From contig NZ_JAPNLE010000006.1 of assembly GCF_026627925.1 (NCBI RefSeq), positions 124,001-188,000 on the forward strand: DNA of 64,000 nt, in the 5' to 3' direction. Shown here in pieces: positions 1-8,639 of this stretch. Below the pieces are notes generated by a model. That model was given only the letters and a program-made list of their open reading frames with translations. It searched no databases and had not been told where the DNA came from. The stretch is from Cupriavidus sp. D39 (GTDB taxonomy: Bacteria > Pseudomonadota > Gammaproteobacteria > Burkholderiales > Burkholderiaceae). The translations under genes and the position numbers were made by a program. Numbering within the stretch: position 1 is the first letter of the stretch; each line of letters begins with the position of its first letter.

Positions 1-2
1 AC

Positions 3-716
3 GAGTCCGCTAGCGGCGAACTGGCCGCGCTGCGGGCCGAAGCGCGGTTGCAGGCGAGCGAGGCGGAGGCGCAGCGCGACCAGGCGCGCGCCGCGGTGGT
101 AGTGGCCAAGCAGGAGACCGTCGCCGTGCAGGCCGAGCGCGACGCCGTCCAGTGCGCGCGCGCGGCGCTACAGGGGGAGCTGGAGGCCGAGCGCCAGGCT
201 CACGCGGCCGCGCAGGCGCGTCATGACGAGGGCAAGCGCCAGGTCGAGGCGCTCGAGCGGCAGTTGCTGGAGCTGCGTACCCAGTTCTCGACGGAGCTGG
301 AACACACCCGCGAGCAGGTGGCTGTCGCGCAGGAGCGGGCCAGCGCCACCGAGCGCCGCGCGCTGCGCGAGATCGACCAGGAGCGCACATTGCGCCAGAA
401 GGCCGAGCAGGCGCTCGCGGAATTGCGCGCTGAGCTGGCGGCGGCGCAGGCGAGGGCGCAGGACGCCGCCGTCGCCGGCGCCGAGGCGCGGGCGCGGTTG
501 CAGGCTGAGCGCGATACGCTCAGCCTGCGACTGGCGGAGACAGAGCAGGCGCTCGGGCGAGGGCAGGCGGCTCGAGACGAGCTGCGGGCGCAACTGGAAA
601 CGGCGGTACGGCGCGCCGAGCGGGCCGATGCGCAAGCCACCGCGACGCGCCGCCTGGTAGGTGCCAAGCGCCGGGTGCCTGTGACGCGCACCAAGTTCAA
701 GCCCGGGCCAGCCTGA
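3..716 (+). CDS. KfrA-like coiled-coil protein, 3' part
   Basis: The frame is open from the window edge, so the N-terminus (where a KfrA-type DNA-binding domain would lie) is not visible. What is seen is about 237 residues, nearly all Ala/Glu/Arg/Gln-rich heptad-like sequence typical of a long coiled coil, ending in a basic tail with the residues RRLVGAKRRVPVTRTK. KfrA proteins are plasmid or island nucleoid-type DNA-binding proteins with an N-terminal helix-turn-helix and a long C-terminal coiled coil. The H-NS-like gene just downstream fits a plasmid or genomic-island backbone. Any long bacterial coiled-coil protein could look like this, so the family call is tentative. Confidence 0.6.
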   Translation, partial: ESASGELAALRAEARLQASEAEAQRDQARAAVVVAKQETVAVQAERDAVQCARAALQGELEAERQAHAAAQARHDEGKRQVEALERQLLELRTQFSTELEHTREQVAVAQERASATERRALREIDQERTLRQKAEQALAELRAELAAAQARAQDAAVAGAEARARLQAERDTLSLRLAETEQALGRGQAARDELRAQLETAVRRAERADAQATATRRLVGAKRRVPVTRTKFKPGPA

Positions 717-760
717 AGGCGTGGGCGGGGGCAGGGTTTGTCCACCGCGCCACGGGATAA

Positions 761-924
761 GCCTGTGGACAAGCCGCGCGGGGGCAGACAGCCGACGGCC
801 TCTCCGGATTTGATTAAAATTTAAGCAAAAGATAGCGGCCACATCCTCCCGCCGGCAATGATTCCCACCGCAGCCATCACCTGGAGCAACCCTGAAATCC
901 AACGCTCCCACCAGAAGGCACAAC
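761..924 (+). repeat. Diverged intergenic repeat, copy A
   Basis: This non-coding stretch matches 52038-52200 in the same orientation and order. Shared blocks include a GCCTGTGGA start, GCCGACGGCCTCT, TTGATTAAAATT, TCCTCCCGCCGGC and a tail ending GGCACAAC. The copies are diverged but collinear over about 165 bases. Function is unknown; TTGATTAAAATT could be part of a promoter. Confidence 0.7.
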
Positions 925-963
925 GCGGGATCCGGCGCTGCCCCAAATTTCTTCACCTACACC

Positions 964-1212
964 ATGTCAATCGAAATCGAGCGCGCGCAAGCGATTACCT
1001 GGATCCGCATCCAGATGGCCCAGCATGGGCTGAGCCTGGCTGACTTGCAGGCCGCCGGCTGCTTTGCCGAGCCGCCGCCGACCCCAACGCCAGGAGCGGT
1101 GCGCTACCGCAATGCGCACGGGCAGGGCTGGGACGGCCGCGGCGCCATGCCGGACTGGCTGCAGCGGGCGATCCACGCCGGGCAGACGGTGGAACACTTC
1201 CGCGTTGGCTGA
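964..1212 (+). CDS. Short H-NS family nucleoid protein
   Basis: An 82-residue protein whose C-terminal half carries the H-NS DNA-binding signature: YRNAHGQGWDGRGAMPDWL at about residues 47-65, with the W-x-G-R-G core that inserts into AT-rich minor grooves. The N-terminal part is short and has only a partial oligomerisation helix, so it is smaller than full H-NS (about 100-135 residues). Proteins of this type silence foreign AT-rich DNA. Its position next to the attachment site of a mobile element is typical. The family call is good; the regulatory target is unknown. Confidence 0.8.
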   Translation: MSIEIERAQAITWIRIQMAQHGLSLADLQAAGCFAEPPPTPTPGAVRYRNAHGQGWDGRGAMPDWLQRAIHAGQTVEHFRVG

Positions 1213-1272
1213 CGTGTCGACCTGCTGGATTAACGATAAAGTGCACTGGTCGCCACCCGAGCAGTAGTTCCG

Positions 1273-1324
1273 GACTTTTAATCCGTTGGTCGCGTGTTCG
1301 AGTCACGCACGACCCACCAGCATT
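1273..1324 (+). repeat. attL: 52-bp direct repeat from 3' half of tRNA-Lys(TTT)
   Basis: Identical to 20474-20525. It contains the anticodon-loop portion ACTTTTAATCC, the T-arm GTTCGAGTC and the acceptor end ending in ACCCACCA, that is, the 3' half of a tRNA-Lys gene. No 5' half precedes it, so this is an attachment site and not a functional tRNA. The integrase gene begins 132 bases downstream. Confidence 0.9.
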
Positions 1325-1390
1325 GCAGAAGGCGTAGCGGGCAACCGCTACGCCTTTTTTGCGTTCTGCAGCCAGCAAAAATTCGCCTTT

Positions 1391-1410
1391 GCCGGAAATC
1401 TGCCGGAATC
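1391..1410 (+). repeat. Candidate integrase arm site (left)
   Basis: A tandem GCCGGAA-type doublet lying 66 bases inside attL. A near-identical doublet (18 of 20 bases) in the same orientation lies about 100 bases inside attR at 20350-20370. Paired sites just inside both ends suggest arm-type integrase or excisionase binding sites. This is inference from position and sequence only. Confidence 0.4.
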
Positions 1411-1455
1411 GCACCATCCAGGCCTGTATCAACATTGCTTGTTTGGAGCACCCGG

Positions 1456-2481
1456 ATGGCTTACATCGCCCAGCGTGGCGCGTACTGGCGCGCAGAGGTT
1501 CGTCGGAGAGGGTTCAAACCGACCTACAGGACCTTTGACACTCGGCTTCTGGCCCAACAATGGGCTCGCAAGATCGAGTCGGAAATGGACGCCGGCATAT
1601 ACATCGACCGCTCAGAAGCTGAGCGCACGACGCTTAGGGAAGCGCTCGAACGCTACCGCCAAGAAATCGTACCCTCCAAGCGGCATCCGACCCAAGAAAA
1701 CGGCCGAATTCAACGATGGCTCGCGACGGAGCTTGCCTATCGCGGTATCACTTCGCTGCGAGGCGTTGATTTCGCTCGCTACAGGGACGCGCGCAGAGGC
1801 GAGGGTAAGGCGGAGAACACGATCCGTTTAGAACTCCAACTCCTGAGCCATCTGTTTGAGACTGCACGGAAGGAGTGGGGGATGGAGGGCTTGGCGAACC
1901 CGTTGAAGAACATCCGAAAGCCAGGAGGGAGCGCTGCGCGCGACCGCAGGCTCGGCGACGGAGAGTACGACGCGATTCGCGCCCAGCTCGAGTTCAGCAC
2001 GAATCGATACGCAGCACCAGCGTTCGACCTGGCCATCGAAACTGCGTTGCGGAAAGGTAGCCTCTTCTCCCTCCGTTGGGAATGGATTGATCTTCCTAGG
2101 CGGATGATCCGCTTTCCGGCGGAGGCTCGACGCGCAGCGAACAAAGGAGTCCCACCAGTCCTGCCTCTGTCAAGGCGTGCTCATAGCGTTTTGACGACGC
2201 TGCGCGCGTCCTGTGGGCTGGGGGCAGAGACTTGGACCGATAGCGACCACGTTCTCAAGACCACGCCAAACGCCGTATTGCTCGTTTGGTCTCGTGCCTT
2301 GGCGAAGCTCCAGATCGATGATTTGCGATGGCACGACCTTCGCCACGAGGCAGTCTCGCGTCTTTTTGAGAAAGGTCTCCATCCCATGGAGGTGGCGAGC
2401 ATCAGCGGTCATCGGAGCATGCAGATGCTCAAGCGCTACACGCATCTGAAGCCAGAAAACCTCTTAGACCGTCTCGGCTAG
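1456..2481 (+). CDS. int: Tyrosine-type site-specific integrase
   Basis: A 341-residue phage/ICE-type tyrosine recombinase that would catalyse integration and excision at the tRNA-Lys site. The catalytic domain shows the first Arg in ALRKGSLFSLRW (about residue 198), the HDLRH box near residue 293, GHRSM near residue 319 and the nucleophile Tyr in KRYTHLK near residue 327. The N-terminal region resembles an arm-binding plus core-binding domain. ATG at 1456 was chosen because upstream codons run through the att repeat and do not look conserved. The gene sits directly beside attL and reads inward, the usual arrangement for genomic islands. Confidence 0.93.
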   Translation: MAYIAQRGAYWRAEVRRRGFKPTYRTFDTRLLAQQWARKIESEMDAGIYIDRSEAERTTLREALERYRQEIVPSKRHPTQENGRIQRWLATELAYRGITSLRGVDFARYRDARRGEGKAENTIRLELQLLSHLFETARKEWGMEGLANPLKNIRKPGGSAARDRRLGDGEYDAIRAQLEFSTNRYAAPAFDLAIETALRKGSLFSLRWEWIDLPRRMIRFPAEARRAANKGVPPVLPLSRRAHSVLTTLRASCGLGAETWTDSDHVLKTTPNAVLLVWSRALAKLQIDDLRWHDLRHEAVSRLFEKGLHPMEVASISGHRSMQMLKRYTHLKPENLLDRLG

Positions 2482-2612
2482 ATACCGGAAGCATTTGCAG
2501 TCTGTGCAATCGACTTCGTCGGCGTGGCTCGGCGCTGGCGCAAAGCGGCGAGCCTAGTGGCAGCCACCACAAGACTCGCCTAACCACAACCCACCTTCTG
2601 TGGAGGTCTGTT

Positions 2613-2825
2613 ATGGCTAACCCAATTCTACTGTCTCACCCTCTGCGCAGTCTGTCACAGGACAGCGACCTGTCCTGTGTCCTCGATTTGGAGGACCCCT
2701 ACCGCATGTCCTTGGCGCGACTGGAAGAGATCATCGCGGTCCAGCCGGCTGGCGAAATCCGTGCCTATCTGTTTGGGCTGTATGACATGCGCCGCGCCGC
2801 CGTCTATGCAGGGGGCATCGAATGA
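2613..2825 (+). CDS. Small hypothetical protein
   Basis: A 70-residue protein preceded by GTGGAGGTCTGTT, a good ribosome binding site. It has no recognisable domain; the composition is that of a soluble protein with a likely helical middle (residues 28-55). Its stop overlaps the start of the next gene (ATGA), so the two are probably translated together. Function unknown. Confidence 0.6.
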   Translation: MANPILLSHPLRSLSQDSDLSCVLDLEDPYRMSLARLEEIIAVQPAGEIRAYLFGLYDMRRAAVYAGGIE

Positions 2826-3154
2826 AGAAACTCCTAGCCGTCGCCGTTGCCATGGCGGTCTCCGCACCGGTATCGAGCGAGACCGTCGCGGAAATTATCG
2901 ATGCTGGTATTGCCATGTCAGAGGCTTACAAGACGAGCCAGCGTTCCGCAGCGGAGGCTGCGGAACGCGCTCAAGAAGACAAGATGTACTGGACATGCAG
3001 TTGCGTGGGGGGCAACCCGGTTTGGGGATACAAGTCGTTGCGGATGCTCCGGGCAGAGAACGGCGGCAAGGCCCAACGCTCCCAGGTGCTCTTTGAGTCA
3101 CATCCGCAAATGAGCCTGCAGCTGAATACCCCGCTTTCCACGCTCTGCAAATGA
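2822..3154 (+). CDS. Small exported hypothetical protein
   Basis: A 110-residue protein starting with a clear Sec signal peptide (MKKLLAVAVAMAVSAPVSSE, cleavage likely around residue 19-20). The mature part has an Ala/Glu-rich helix (about 30-50) and a Cys pair (WTCSCVGG) near residues 58-63. It overlaps the preceding gene by four bases. I recognise no family; a role in conjugation or in the host surface is possible but unsupported. Confidence 0.6.
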   Translation: MKKLLAVAVAMAVSAPVSSETVAEIIDAGIAMSEAYKTSQRSAAEAAERAQEDKMYWTCSCVGGNPVWGYKSLRMLRAENGGKAQRSQVLFESHPQMSLQLNTPLSTLCK

Positions 3155-3164
3155 GCCACGCAGA

Positions 3165-3186
3165 GGGGCAAGCCTCGGCTTGCCCC
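3165..3186 (+). terminator. Strong hairpin after the exported-protein gene
   Basis: A 9-bp perfect stem GGGGCAAGC / GCTTGCCCC with a 4-base loop lies ten bases after the stop. There is no clear T-tract, so it may terminate weakly or only stabilise the 3' end. Confidence 0.45.
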
Positions 3187-3274
3187 TACGAAGGGCACGA
3201 GCGCATGCTCGCGCGATTGAGCCTGCGCGTCCTTCTGCCAGATGGCTATGCGGCAGAGGTGACCAATTCCATCG

Positions 3275-3538
3275 CTAGTCCCGTTTCCGAACCCCCGCCT
3301 CGCAGGCACATCCCTTTGAGCCATCATCAGCGGGCTTGGATCTATCTGAAGGCATGGGCGCGGCGATAACCGTAACTATTGGGGGCCCGCTCGGCCCCTT
3401 GATACGCCGGTCACCCGCAGGTTCCAGCCCTGCGGCGCGTGTCTCAGCGATCGCCTTCGCGATGCCGCGGCGCATGTCTGCTTGGAACCGATCGCTCATC
3501 AAATACTGGGTCAGCTTAGAGTGCTTTGGGGTCGCCAT
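3275..3538 (-). CDS. Small conserved hypothetical protein (paralogue of 28958-29140)
   Basis: An 87-residue basic protein starting MATPKHSKLTQYLMSDRF. Residues 6-46 closely match the protein on the same strand at 28958-29140: both contain KLT-x-Y-(L/I)-M-S, the IAKA helix, TRAAGL and PAGD-x-RIK. Two diverged copies in one window support coding. The C-terminus (SGPPIVTVIAAPMPSDRSK and onward) is not shared. Function unknown. Confidence 0.6.
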   Translation of the reverse strand: MATPKHSKLTQYLMSDRFQADMRRGIAKAIAETRAAGLEPAGDRRIKGPSGPPIVTVIAAPMPSDRSKPADDGSKGCACEAGVRKRD

Positions 3539-3868
3539 ACACATTTCCGTTTGCTCCAGCATACATGCCCAGTTGACTCGGGGCATGCAATTTCCGAACG
3601 GATCATTCAAGAAAGCTACGCCCGGCACAACGGGGACAGAGTGGCTTTGCCCAGAGCTGGAGTATCGGTATCATCGTCGACAAGCCGTTCCGAGGCGATT
3701 GTCGGGTGATGTGAAAGCAGACGATCAGGCGCCGCTAACGTCCTGCCAGTCAACTGACGCTGAGTTTGTCTTGTGGCTACAACCTCGCCCTGCCAGCGCG
3801 ACTGGCAACGGCCGCTTCGTCACGGGCTGTGACATCACATAATCAACGCATTCTCTAGCAGACGCGCA
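3539..3868. other. Non-coding stretch upstream of the reverse transcriptase
   Basis: About 330 bases with no convincing gene. Several known defence RTs use a structured RNA encoded next to the RT gene, so this stretch is the obvious place to look for one. I did not identify a specific structure. Confidence 0.4.
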
Positions 3869-5470
3869 ATGCACATCGATCAGGCCATCGCCGCAGCACT
3901 TCGCAACGTGGCCGAACACGGCGACACGGACATTTTCTCGTTCCCGTTCGAAAACCTGTTGTTTCGTGACAGGGCATCGGACTCGGTCGCATTGATACAG
4001 GCCATGCACGCCAAGCGTGACCACTGGCTTTCGGTCTATCCGCCCGAAACGATGCGCAGTTTGACTCAGGTCGGCTACGCCGGGTTTCGTTGGGCTACGC
4101 TAATCGATCCATTCTGGAACTGCTATTACTTGTCACTGGTGCTGTCGATTGCCGGCAAGATCGAGTCCGTTCGCGTACCAGAAGCCGACAAAACGGTGTT
4201 CTCTTACCGTTTTCAGTGGCAGGATGCCGATGCCAAGATCTTCAAAGACAGCACATGGATCGACTTTAGGAATCAGTGTCTGCTGCTCAGTAACGATTAC
4301 CCTGTGGTTGTGCAGACGGACATTTCCGACTTCTATTCCCGAATTTACCATCACCGTATAGAGAACGCACTTCAGCGGCTGCCTGGCGTGGGGGATCAGC
4401 CGAAGCGACTCATGGACCTGCTCAAGCAGTTCTCGCAGAATGTGTCTTACGGTCTACCCGTAGGTGGCCCAGCTTCACGAATTCTGGCCGAACTTTCGCT
4501 CGATGGAGTCGACAAGCTCTTGGTCCGCCGCGGCGTGCGCTTTTGCCGCTACGCCGATGACTATGCCATCTTCTGCGCCGACAAGGCCGAGGCCTATCGT
4601 ACACTTGTTTTCTTATCTGAAAAGCTCGCAAACGAGGGGTTGGTGCTTCAGAAGAAGAAGACACGCATCCTCTCCGCGCAGGAGTTCCGAGAGACAGCGC
4701 AGTTACTGGACCCAGCTGAGGCCGCAAACGCGCTGGCCACCGAGGAGCAAAAGCTACTGAGCATCTCGCTGCGTTTCGATCCCTATTCACCCACCGCCGA
4801 GGAGGACTACGAGGAGCTCAAGGGGGCCATCCAAGAAATCGACATCATCGGAATCCTGGGCCGTGAAATCGCCAAGACCACGATCGACTCCTCTGTGGCT
4901 AAGCAGGCTGTTCAGGCTATCCTCGCTCTCGATCCAGTGCAGCGGCTGCAGGCGGTGGGCATGTTGCTCGATGGCGACAACGTTATGACGCTCGCACCCG
5001 TGTTCGTGACAGTCATGCGTGTCGTACGCGAGATCTACACGAGCTCAGCCTCAGATGCGCGAGTCCGCATCGACGAAGCTCTCTGCAATCTGTGGAACAG
5101 CCGGTCGCCGTTGTTGTCGGTGGAGGTAAACCTCTCCTACTTCATCCGAGCCATGGCCGGCGACCAAACACAACAAAAAGAGGAGATTCTGATCAGGATC
5201 TTCGAGGAGAGCGCCAACCCGATGATTCGACGCTTGGTCATCCTGGCGATGGCCAAGTGGTCCTGCCACTATTGGCTCTCCGATGCGAAAACAAAATATG
5301 GCGCGATGTCGGTTTTCGAGCGCCGCGCCTTCATCATCGCGTCTTATTTCCTCGGGGACGAGGGCAAGCACTGGCGAGATCACGTCAAAGCCAGTTGGTC
5401 CGAAGCTGAGATGCTGATCCGCGACTGGTTTTCCAGTCGATTCCAGACCAACAAGAGCGTTCCGCTATGA
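3869..5470 (+). CDS. Reverse transcriptase, probable UG/Abi (defence-associated) class
   Basis: A 533-residue RT. The palm motifs are intact: motif A VVVQTDISDFYSRIYHH (Asp151), a YGLPVGGPASRIL segment near 194-206, and the catalytic box RYADDYAIFCAD at 227-238. There is no group II intron maturase domain. Instead the C-terminal half (about 290-533) is a long helical region of the kind found in UG/Abi defence RTs (alpha-repeat domain). The following gene overlaps it by four bases (ATGA), so the pair is probably a functional unit. I cannot assign a DRT subtype. There is no clear ribosome binding site at ATG 3869. Confidence 0.85.
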   Translation: MHIDQAIAAALRNVAEHGDTDIFSFPFENLLFRDRASDSVALIQAMHAKRDHWLSVYPPETMRSLTQVGYAGFRWATLIDPFWNCYYLSLVLSIAGKIESVRVPEADKTVFSYRFQWQDADAKIFKDSTWIDFRNQCLLLSNDYPVVVQTDISDFYSRIYHHRIENALQRLPGVGDQPKRLMDLLKQFSQNVSYGLPVGGPASRILAELSLDGVDKLLVRRGVRFCRYADDYAIFCADKAEAYRTLVFLSEKLANEGLVLQKKKTRILSAQEFRETAQLLDPAEAANALATEEQKLLSISLRFDPYSPTAEEDYEELKGAIQEIDIIGILGREIAKTTIDSSVAKQAVQAILALDPVQRLQAVGMLLDGDNVMTLAPVFVTVMRVVREIYTSSASDARVRIDEALCNLWNSRSPLLSVEVNLSYFIRAMAGDQTQQKEEILIRIFEESANPMIRRLVILAMAKWSCHYWLSDAKTKYGAMSVFERRAFIIASYFLGDEGKHWRDHVKASWSEAEMLIRDWFSSRFQTNKSVPL

Positions 5471-6225
5471 TCTCCGAGCGCGTCTTCGCGAAGTCTTTCA
5501 GTTCGTTCTGGCAGGAACTAGTCCCCTTGTTGACGCCGCGTTTTGTTGGCCTGTTCAACGAGGCTTATCGGAAGGATCTTGTCGATAAATCTGGAAGCCT
5601 GCTCGAAGCCATTCCGATCGAGCCCGGCACACGGGCCGACATCGTTGCCGAGTTTGCCTTCTGGGGCGCCAGATTGCTGCACGACAGCGGCCGAGAGGCG
5701 GAAAGCCTGCTTGACCAGCCCGAAATAGTGCAAGAGGCAAGCGGCATGGCCTTCGAGGTAGTGCAAAAGTACGAAGGCGTAAAGCCCGACGTGATCGCGC
5801 CGCTGTCGCCCTCCGAATTGCGTCAAGGCTTAGCACTTACGAAAAACTATGCGTCCCTTTATCGTGCCTGCCTGCCGGCAGACCACATCGAGTTCAGCCC
5901 GCGGTTTCAGGGTTGCGGCTTCCTGAACGCCGCTGAGGGTGATCTCGGCATCGACGGGACATTGGTGGAAATCAAGACGACGACGCGTAAGGTTTCCGGA
6001 AAGGATTTGAGGCAGCTCATAACCTACCTCGTACTTGACGCAGGAGCCGGACGACAACGTTGGAGTCACGTTGCCGTTTTCAACCCCCGACGCGGTACGT
6101 TTCATCGTGCCGAGGTCGATGCGCTACTACTTCGGATTTCTGGCGGAAAGCCCCGTGTCGATGTTCTCGGGGAGGTAGTGGAGTTCGTCCAGGCGACAGA
6201 GTTGGTGAACGACCGAGCATTTTGA
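5467..6225 (+). CDS. PD-(D/E)XK-like nuclease partner of the RT
   Basis: A 252-residue protein. Residues 157-170 read EGDLGIDGTLVEIK, which fits the PD-(D/E)XK core (Asp159 or Asp163, then Glu168-x-Lys170), followed by a helix LRQLITYLVL (181-190) where such folds carry a Gln. The N-terminal half is helical and unrecognised. Its start overlaps the RT stop, implying translational coupling and equal production. The likely role is nucleic-acid cleavage in an RT-dependent defence system; this is inferred from the motif and context. Confidence 0.65.
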   Translation: MISERVFAKSFSSFWQELVPLLTPRFVGLFNEAYRKDLVDKSGSLLEAIPIEPGTRADIVAEFAFWGARLLHDSGREAESLLDQPEIVQEASGMAFEVVQKYEGVKPDVIAPLSPSELRQGLALTKNYASLYRACLPADHIEFSPRFQGCGFLNAAEGDLGIDGTLVEIKTTTRKVSGKDLRQLITYLVLDAGAGRQRWSHVAVFNPRRGTFHRAEVDALLLRISGGKPRVDVLGEVVEFVQATELVNDRAF

Positions 6226-6401
6226 ACATCGGGGCGGTCCGAGTCTAGCGGCTGGATTGTCAGGACGAGTTACCGCTCCTGGCTGACTGTTACCGGGACG
6301 TCAACTCCCCATCCGAGACCGGCTGCTCGCCGGCCAGACCCGGAGTGGCCGTCTTGGTAGACGACTTGCCAGGCGGCACGAAGGTTCGGATGGCGGTTGT
6401 T

Positions 6402-6486
6402 GTTAAGGATTGTTCGACGCCTGCCCACACGCGCCGCTCCCTCTCACAGTCCTGCAGACGAGGGCAGGCATCAGACAACCCTTAAC
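6402..6486 (+). repeat. 85-bp inverted repeat, left copy
   Basis: It differs at only four positions from the reverse complement of 12294-12378. Each copy is nearly palindromic at its ends: GTTAAGGATTGTT at one side and AACAACCCTTAAC at the other, with inner arms GCCTGCCC / GGGCAGGC. The pair encloses the XRE-ImmA and Gabija genes. Confidence 0.9.
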
Positions 6487-6676
6487 AGCACCTGTCACTC
6501 GCGGACTCACGGCTAAACGACTGCCGCCGCCGAAAGCAGTCCTTTGACAAAGGGCAAATCCTCCGGAATTGGGATGTTCCAGTGGCCCCTCGGCTAGCGC
6601 CTGCAGCTTATAGGGGCCAACTCCGATGCATCAGGTGACGCGGTACTCACGTGTCAAATTATTTTCCGCTTTATCA

Positions 6677-6691
6677 ACCTCATTTTGAGGT
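6677..6691. promoter_or_regulatory. Palindromic operator candidate
   Basis: ACCTCA-TTT-TGAGGT is a perfect inverted repeat 31 bases upstream of GTG 6722, overlapping a -10-like TAAAAT. The downstream XRE-ImmA protein is the natural candidate repressor. No second copy was found by eye. Confidence 0.5.
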
Positions 6692-6721
6692 AAAATTTCC
6701 GGAAACGTGAAAGGAGTCACC

Positions 6722-7419
6722 GTGCGCAATTTTGAGCTGACAGCCCCCAACCCCTTTTTCGCCGTGCCACGATCGTCGATGATCCGGCGCTGGTGGAAGC
6801 ACGGCTGCAGGCACTGCACCCGGACTTGAAAGCTATTCTCCTCAAGGATGCCATCAGGGGCGGTCTGGGAGGGCGCAACGAGGTCACGCGCGCATCGGCT
6901 CCGACGGCAGCAGGCGTGCAGCAGTGGCTGAAAACCGTTGAAGATCTGCGCACCTTGCTCGCGGCGCTCCAGTGGCATATCCACGAGCAACAGAACTGCC
7001 CCTTCATCAGTTCGCCCGATCGTTCCATCTCCATTGTGGTGATGACCGGTAACAGCGAAACGGGGAAGAATGGTTTCGAGGATCCCACGAACCAGGCCGA
7101 GAAGGGGTCCGTGGCGGAGAGCTTCGTTCAGCAGAACAGCCAGTTGGAGATCTTCAACCGTGACTCGTTCATGCTCGCAAAAGAAAAGCAGAAGGAGACC
7201 CAGGTTTGGGCTCTGCTGTACCACTACGACAAGGTGTTCAACGAGGTCCGTTTCGAGCTGTCTTTGCCGACCGCTTTCAACAACAAGAAAATCACTGAGT
7301 GGGGTGTTCGCTTGATTCTGGGCAGCATCCCCAACAACCCGGCTGACTTCACTATTCGCAAGGACGAGCCCAACGCGCCTGCCACGGTGGAAGTCGAGCC
7401 CAAGACAGGTACGTTTTGA
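6722..7419 (+). CDS. Unknown protein upstream of xre-immA, one frameshift
   Basis: The start is GTG 6722, with AAAGGAG eight bases upstream. The frame beginning RNFELTAPNPFF stops being coding near 6755-6762 (a CCCC-TTTTT run). The conserved-looking protein continues one frame over as ATIVDDPALVEARLQALHPD through to 7419. A single missing base joins the two. The restored product is about 233 residues, acidic and without transmembrane segments. I do not recognise the family. It is ten bases from the XRE-ImmA gene and very likely co-transcribed with it behind the palindrome at 6677, so a role in the same regulatory or toxin/antitoxin-like module is probable. Confidence 0.6.
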
Positions 7420-7429
7420 GTAGTTAACC

Positions 7430-8534
7430 ATGTCCGAAATTAACCCCAAGCAGATCACATTTGCCAGGGTAAGAAGGCGCTTGACCAAGGCGCAGTTAGC
7501 CAAGGAGTTGGGTGTCACCAGCCGTAGCCTGCAGAACTACGAGACTGGGGCATCTGCTCCCGACCTGGAACTTCTGGCCCGTATTGCAAAGCTGCTGAAA
7601 TTCCCTCAGCAGTTTTTTTCATTGACGAAGACATGCCGGAGATCAAAGAGCATGCGGTGAGTTTTCGCAAGCTCTCGAAAATGACGGACGGCATGAAGGC
7701 ATGCGCGTTCGCAGCGGGCGCGATTGCCTTCAAGGTCAACCAGTGGATCGAAGACCGCTTCAGCCTGCCGCAAGCGGACCTGCCGGACTTGTGCGACCTG
7801 AGCCCTGAGGAGGCTGCAGCTACCCTGCGAAGGGCATGGGGGCTGGGCAATGCACCCATTCCCAACATGGTCCATCTGCTTGAGTCCAAAGGGATCCGTG
7901 TGTTTTCTCTGACCGAAGAAACCCGTGAGGTGGACGCCTTCTGCACCTGGTACGAAGGCAAGCCCTTCGTCTTTCTCAACACCATCAAGTCTGCCGAGCG
8001 CAGCCGCTTCGATGCTGCTCACGAGCTCGGACATCTGGTGCGGGACATCTACACCATGCAGCATGGTCAGTCCCATGGACCGGAGATGGAGCGCCAGGCC
8101 GATGCATTTGCCTCCGCTTTTCTCATGCCGAAGGAAAGCGTGGCGGCCAACCAGCCTCCCACCTACACCACTAAGTACCTGATGAGGCTGAAGCACTATT
8201 GGGGGTGTCGCTGGCCGCGCTGGCCTACCGATTCAACTCCCTTGGGCTAGTCAGTGAGTGGAACTATCGAAGCCTGTGCATAGAGATTGCCAAGAGTGGC
8301 TATCGTACGAACGAGCCTGAGCCGATGGAGAGAGAAACCTCTCAGCTCCTTACCAAGGTGCTCGACATTCTGTATAGCCGAAAGCAGGGGCGCCGTGAAA
8401 TCGCAGAGAGCCTTAGTCTCAGCGTGGATGAGATCAATGCGCTGACCTTCCAACTGACCAACCTGTCCGTGGTTTCAGGGGCTGCTGATGTGGGTTCTGC
8501 GCCAAGAGTTCCGCCGAAATTGCGTCTGGTGTAG
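7430..8534 (+). CDS. XRE-ImmA/IrrE regulator-metalloprotease fusion, two frameshifts
   Basis: Residues about 10-70 form an XRE helix-turn-helix (QLAKELGVTSRSLQNYETG). The middle contains the ImmA/IrrE zinc peptidase motif AAHELGHLV (HExxH, near residue 197). The C-terminus continues as YRFNSLGLVSEWNYRSLC. The frame is broken twice, at a T7 run (7613-7619) and a G5 run (8201-8205). Adding one base at each gives one continuous protein of about 368 residues, the usual length for this fusion. Such proteins cleave or relieve repressors in mobile elements and stress responses. Position right before gajAB suggests control of the cassette. I treat the breaks as probable sequence errors. Confidence 0.8.
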
Positions 8535-8639
8535 GCGAGTCGGCCGCGATCTATCTCAGTTTAATGTGAACCCCAGCGGCGTAGGAGTGGTAGGAGATCC
8601 TGCCTGGGAATTCTCTTGTCTGGACCAACGAGAACCTGT

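Larger units (their letters stand above)
6226..6721. other. Intergenic region, left border of the Gabija cassette
   Basis: No gene is supported here. It holds the left 85-bp inverted repeat (6402-6486) and, near its 3' end, a palindrome and promoter-like sequence in front of the gene at 6722. Confidence 0.6.

Noticed and set aside
168..956. Long minus-strand frame opposite the KfrA-like gene
   Set aside because: GC-rich shadow of the coiled-coil gene; no motifs, and it runs through the intergenic repeat.
1273..1324. Complete tRNA-Lys gene
   Set aside because: Only the 3' half is present here and at 20474; no matching 5' acceptor, D-arm or anticodon 5' stem precedes either copy.
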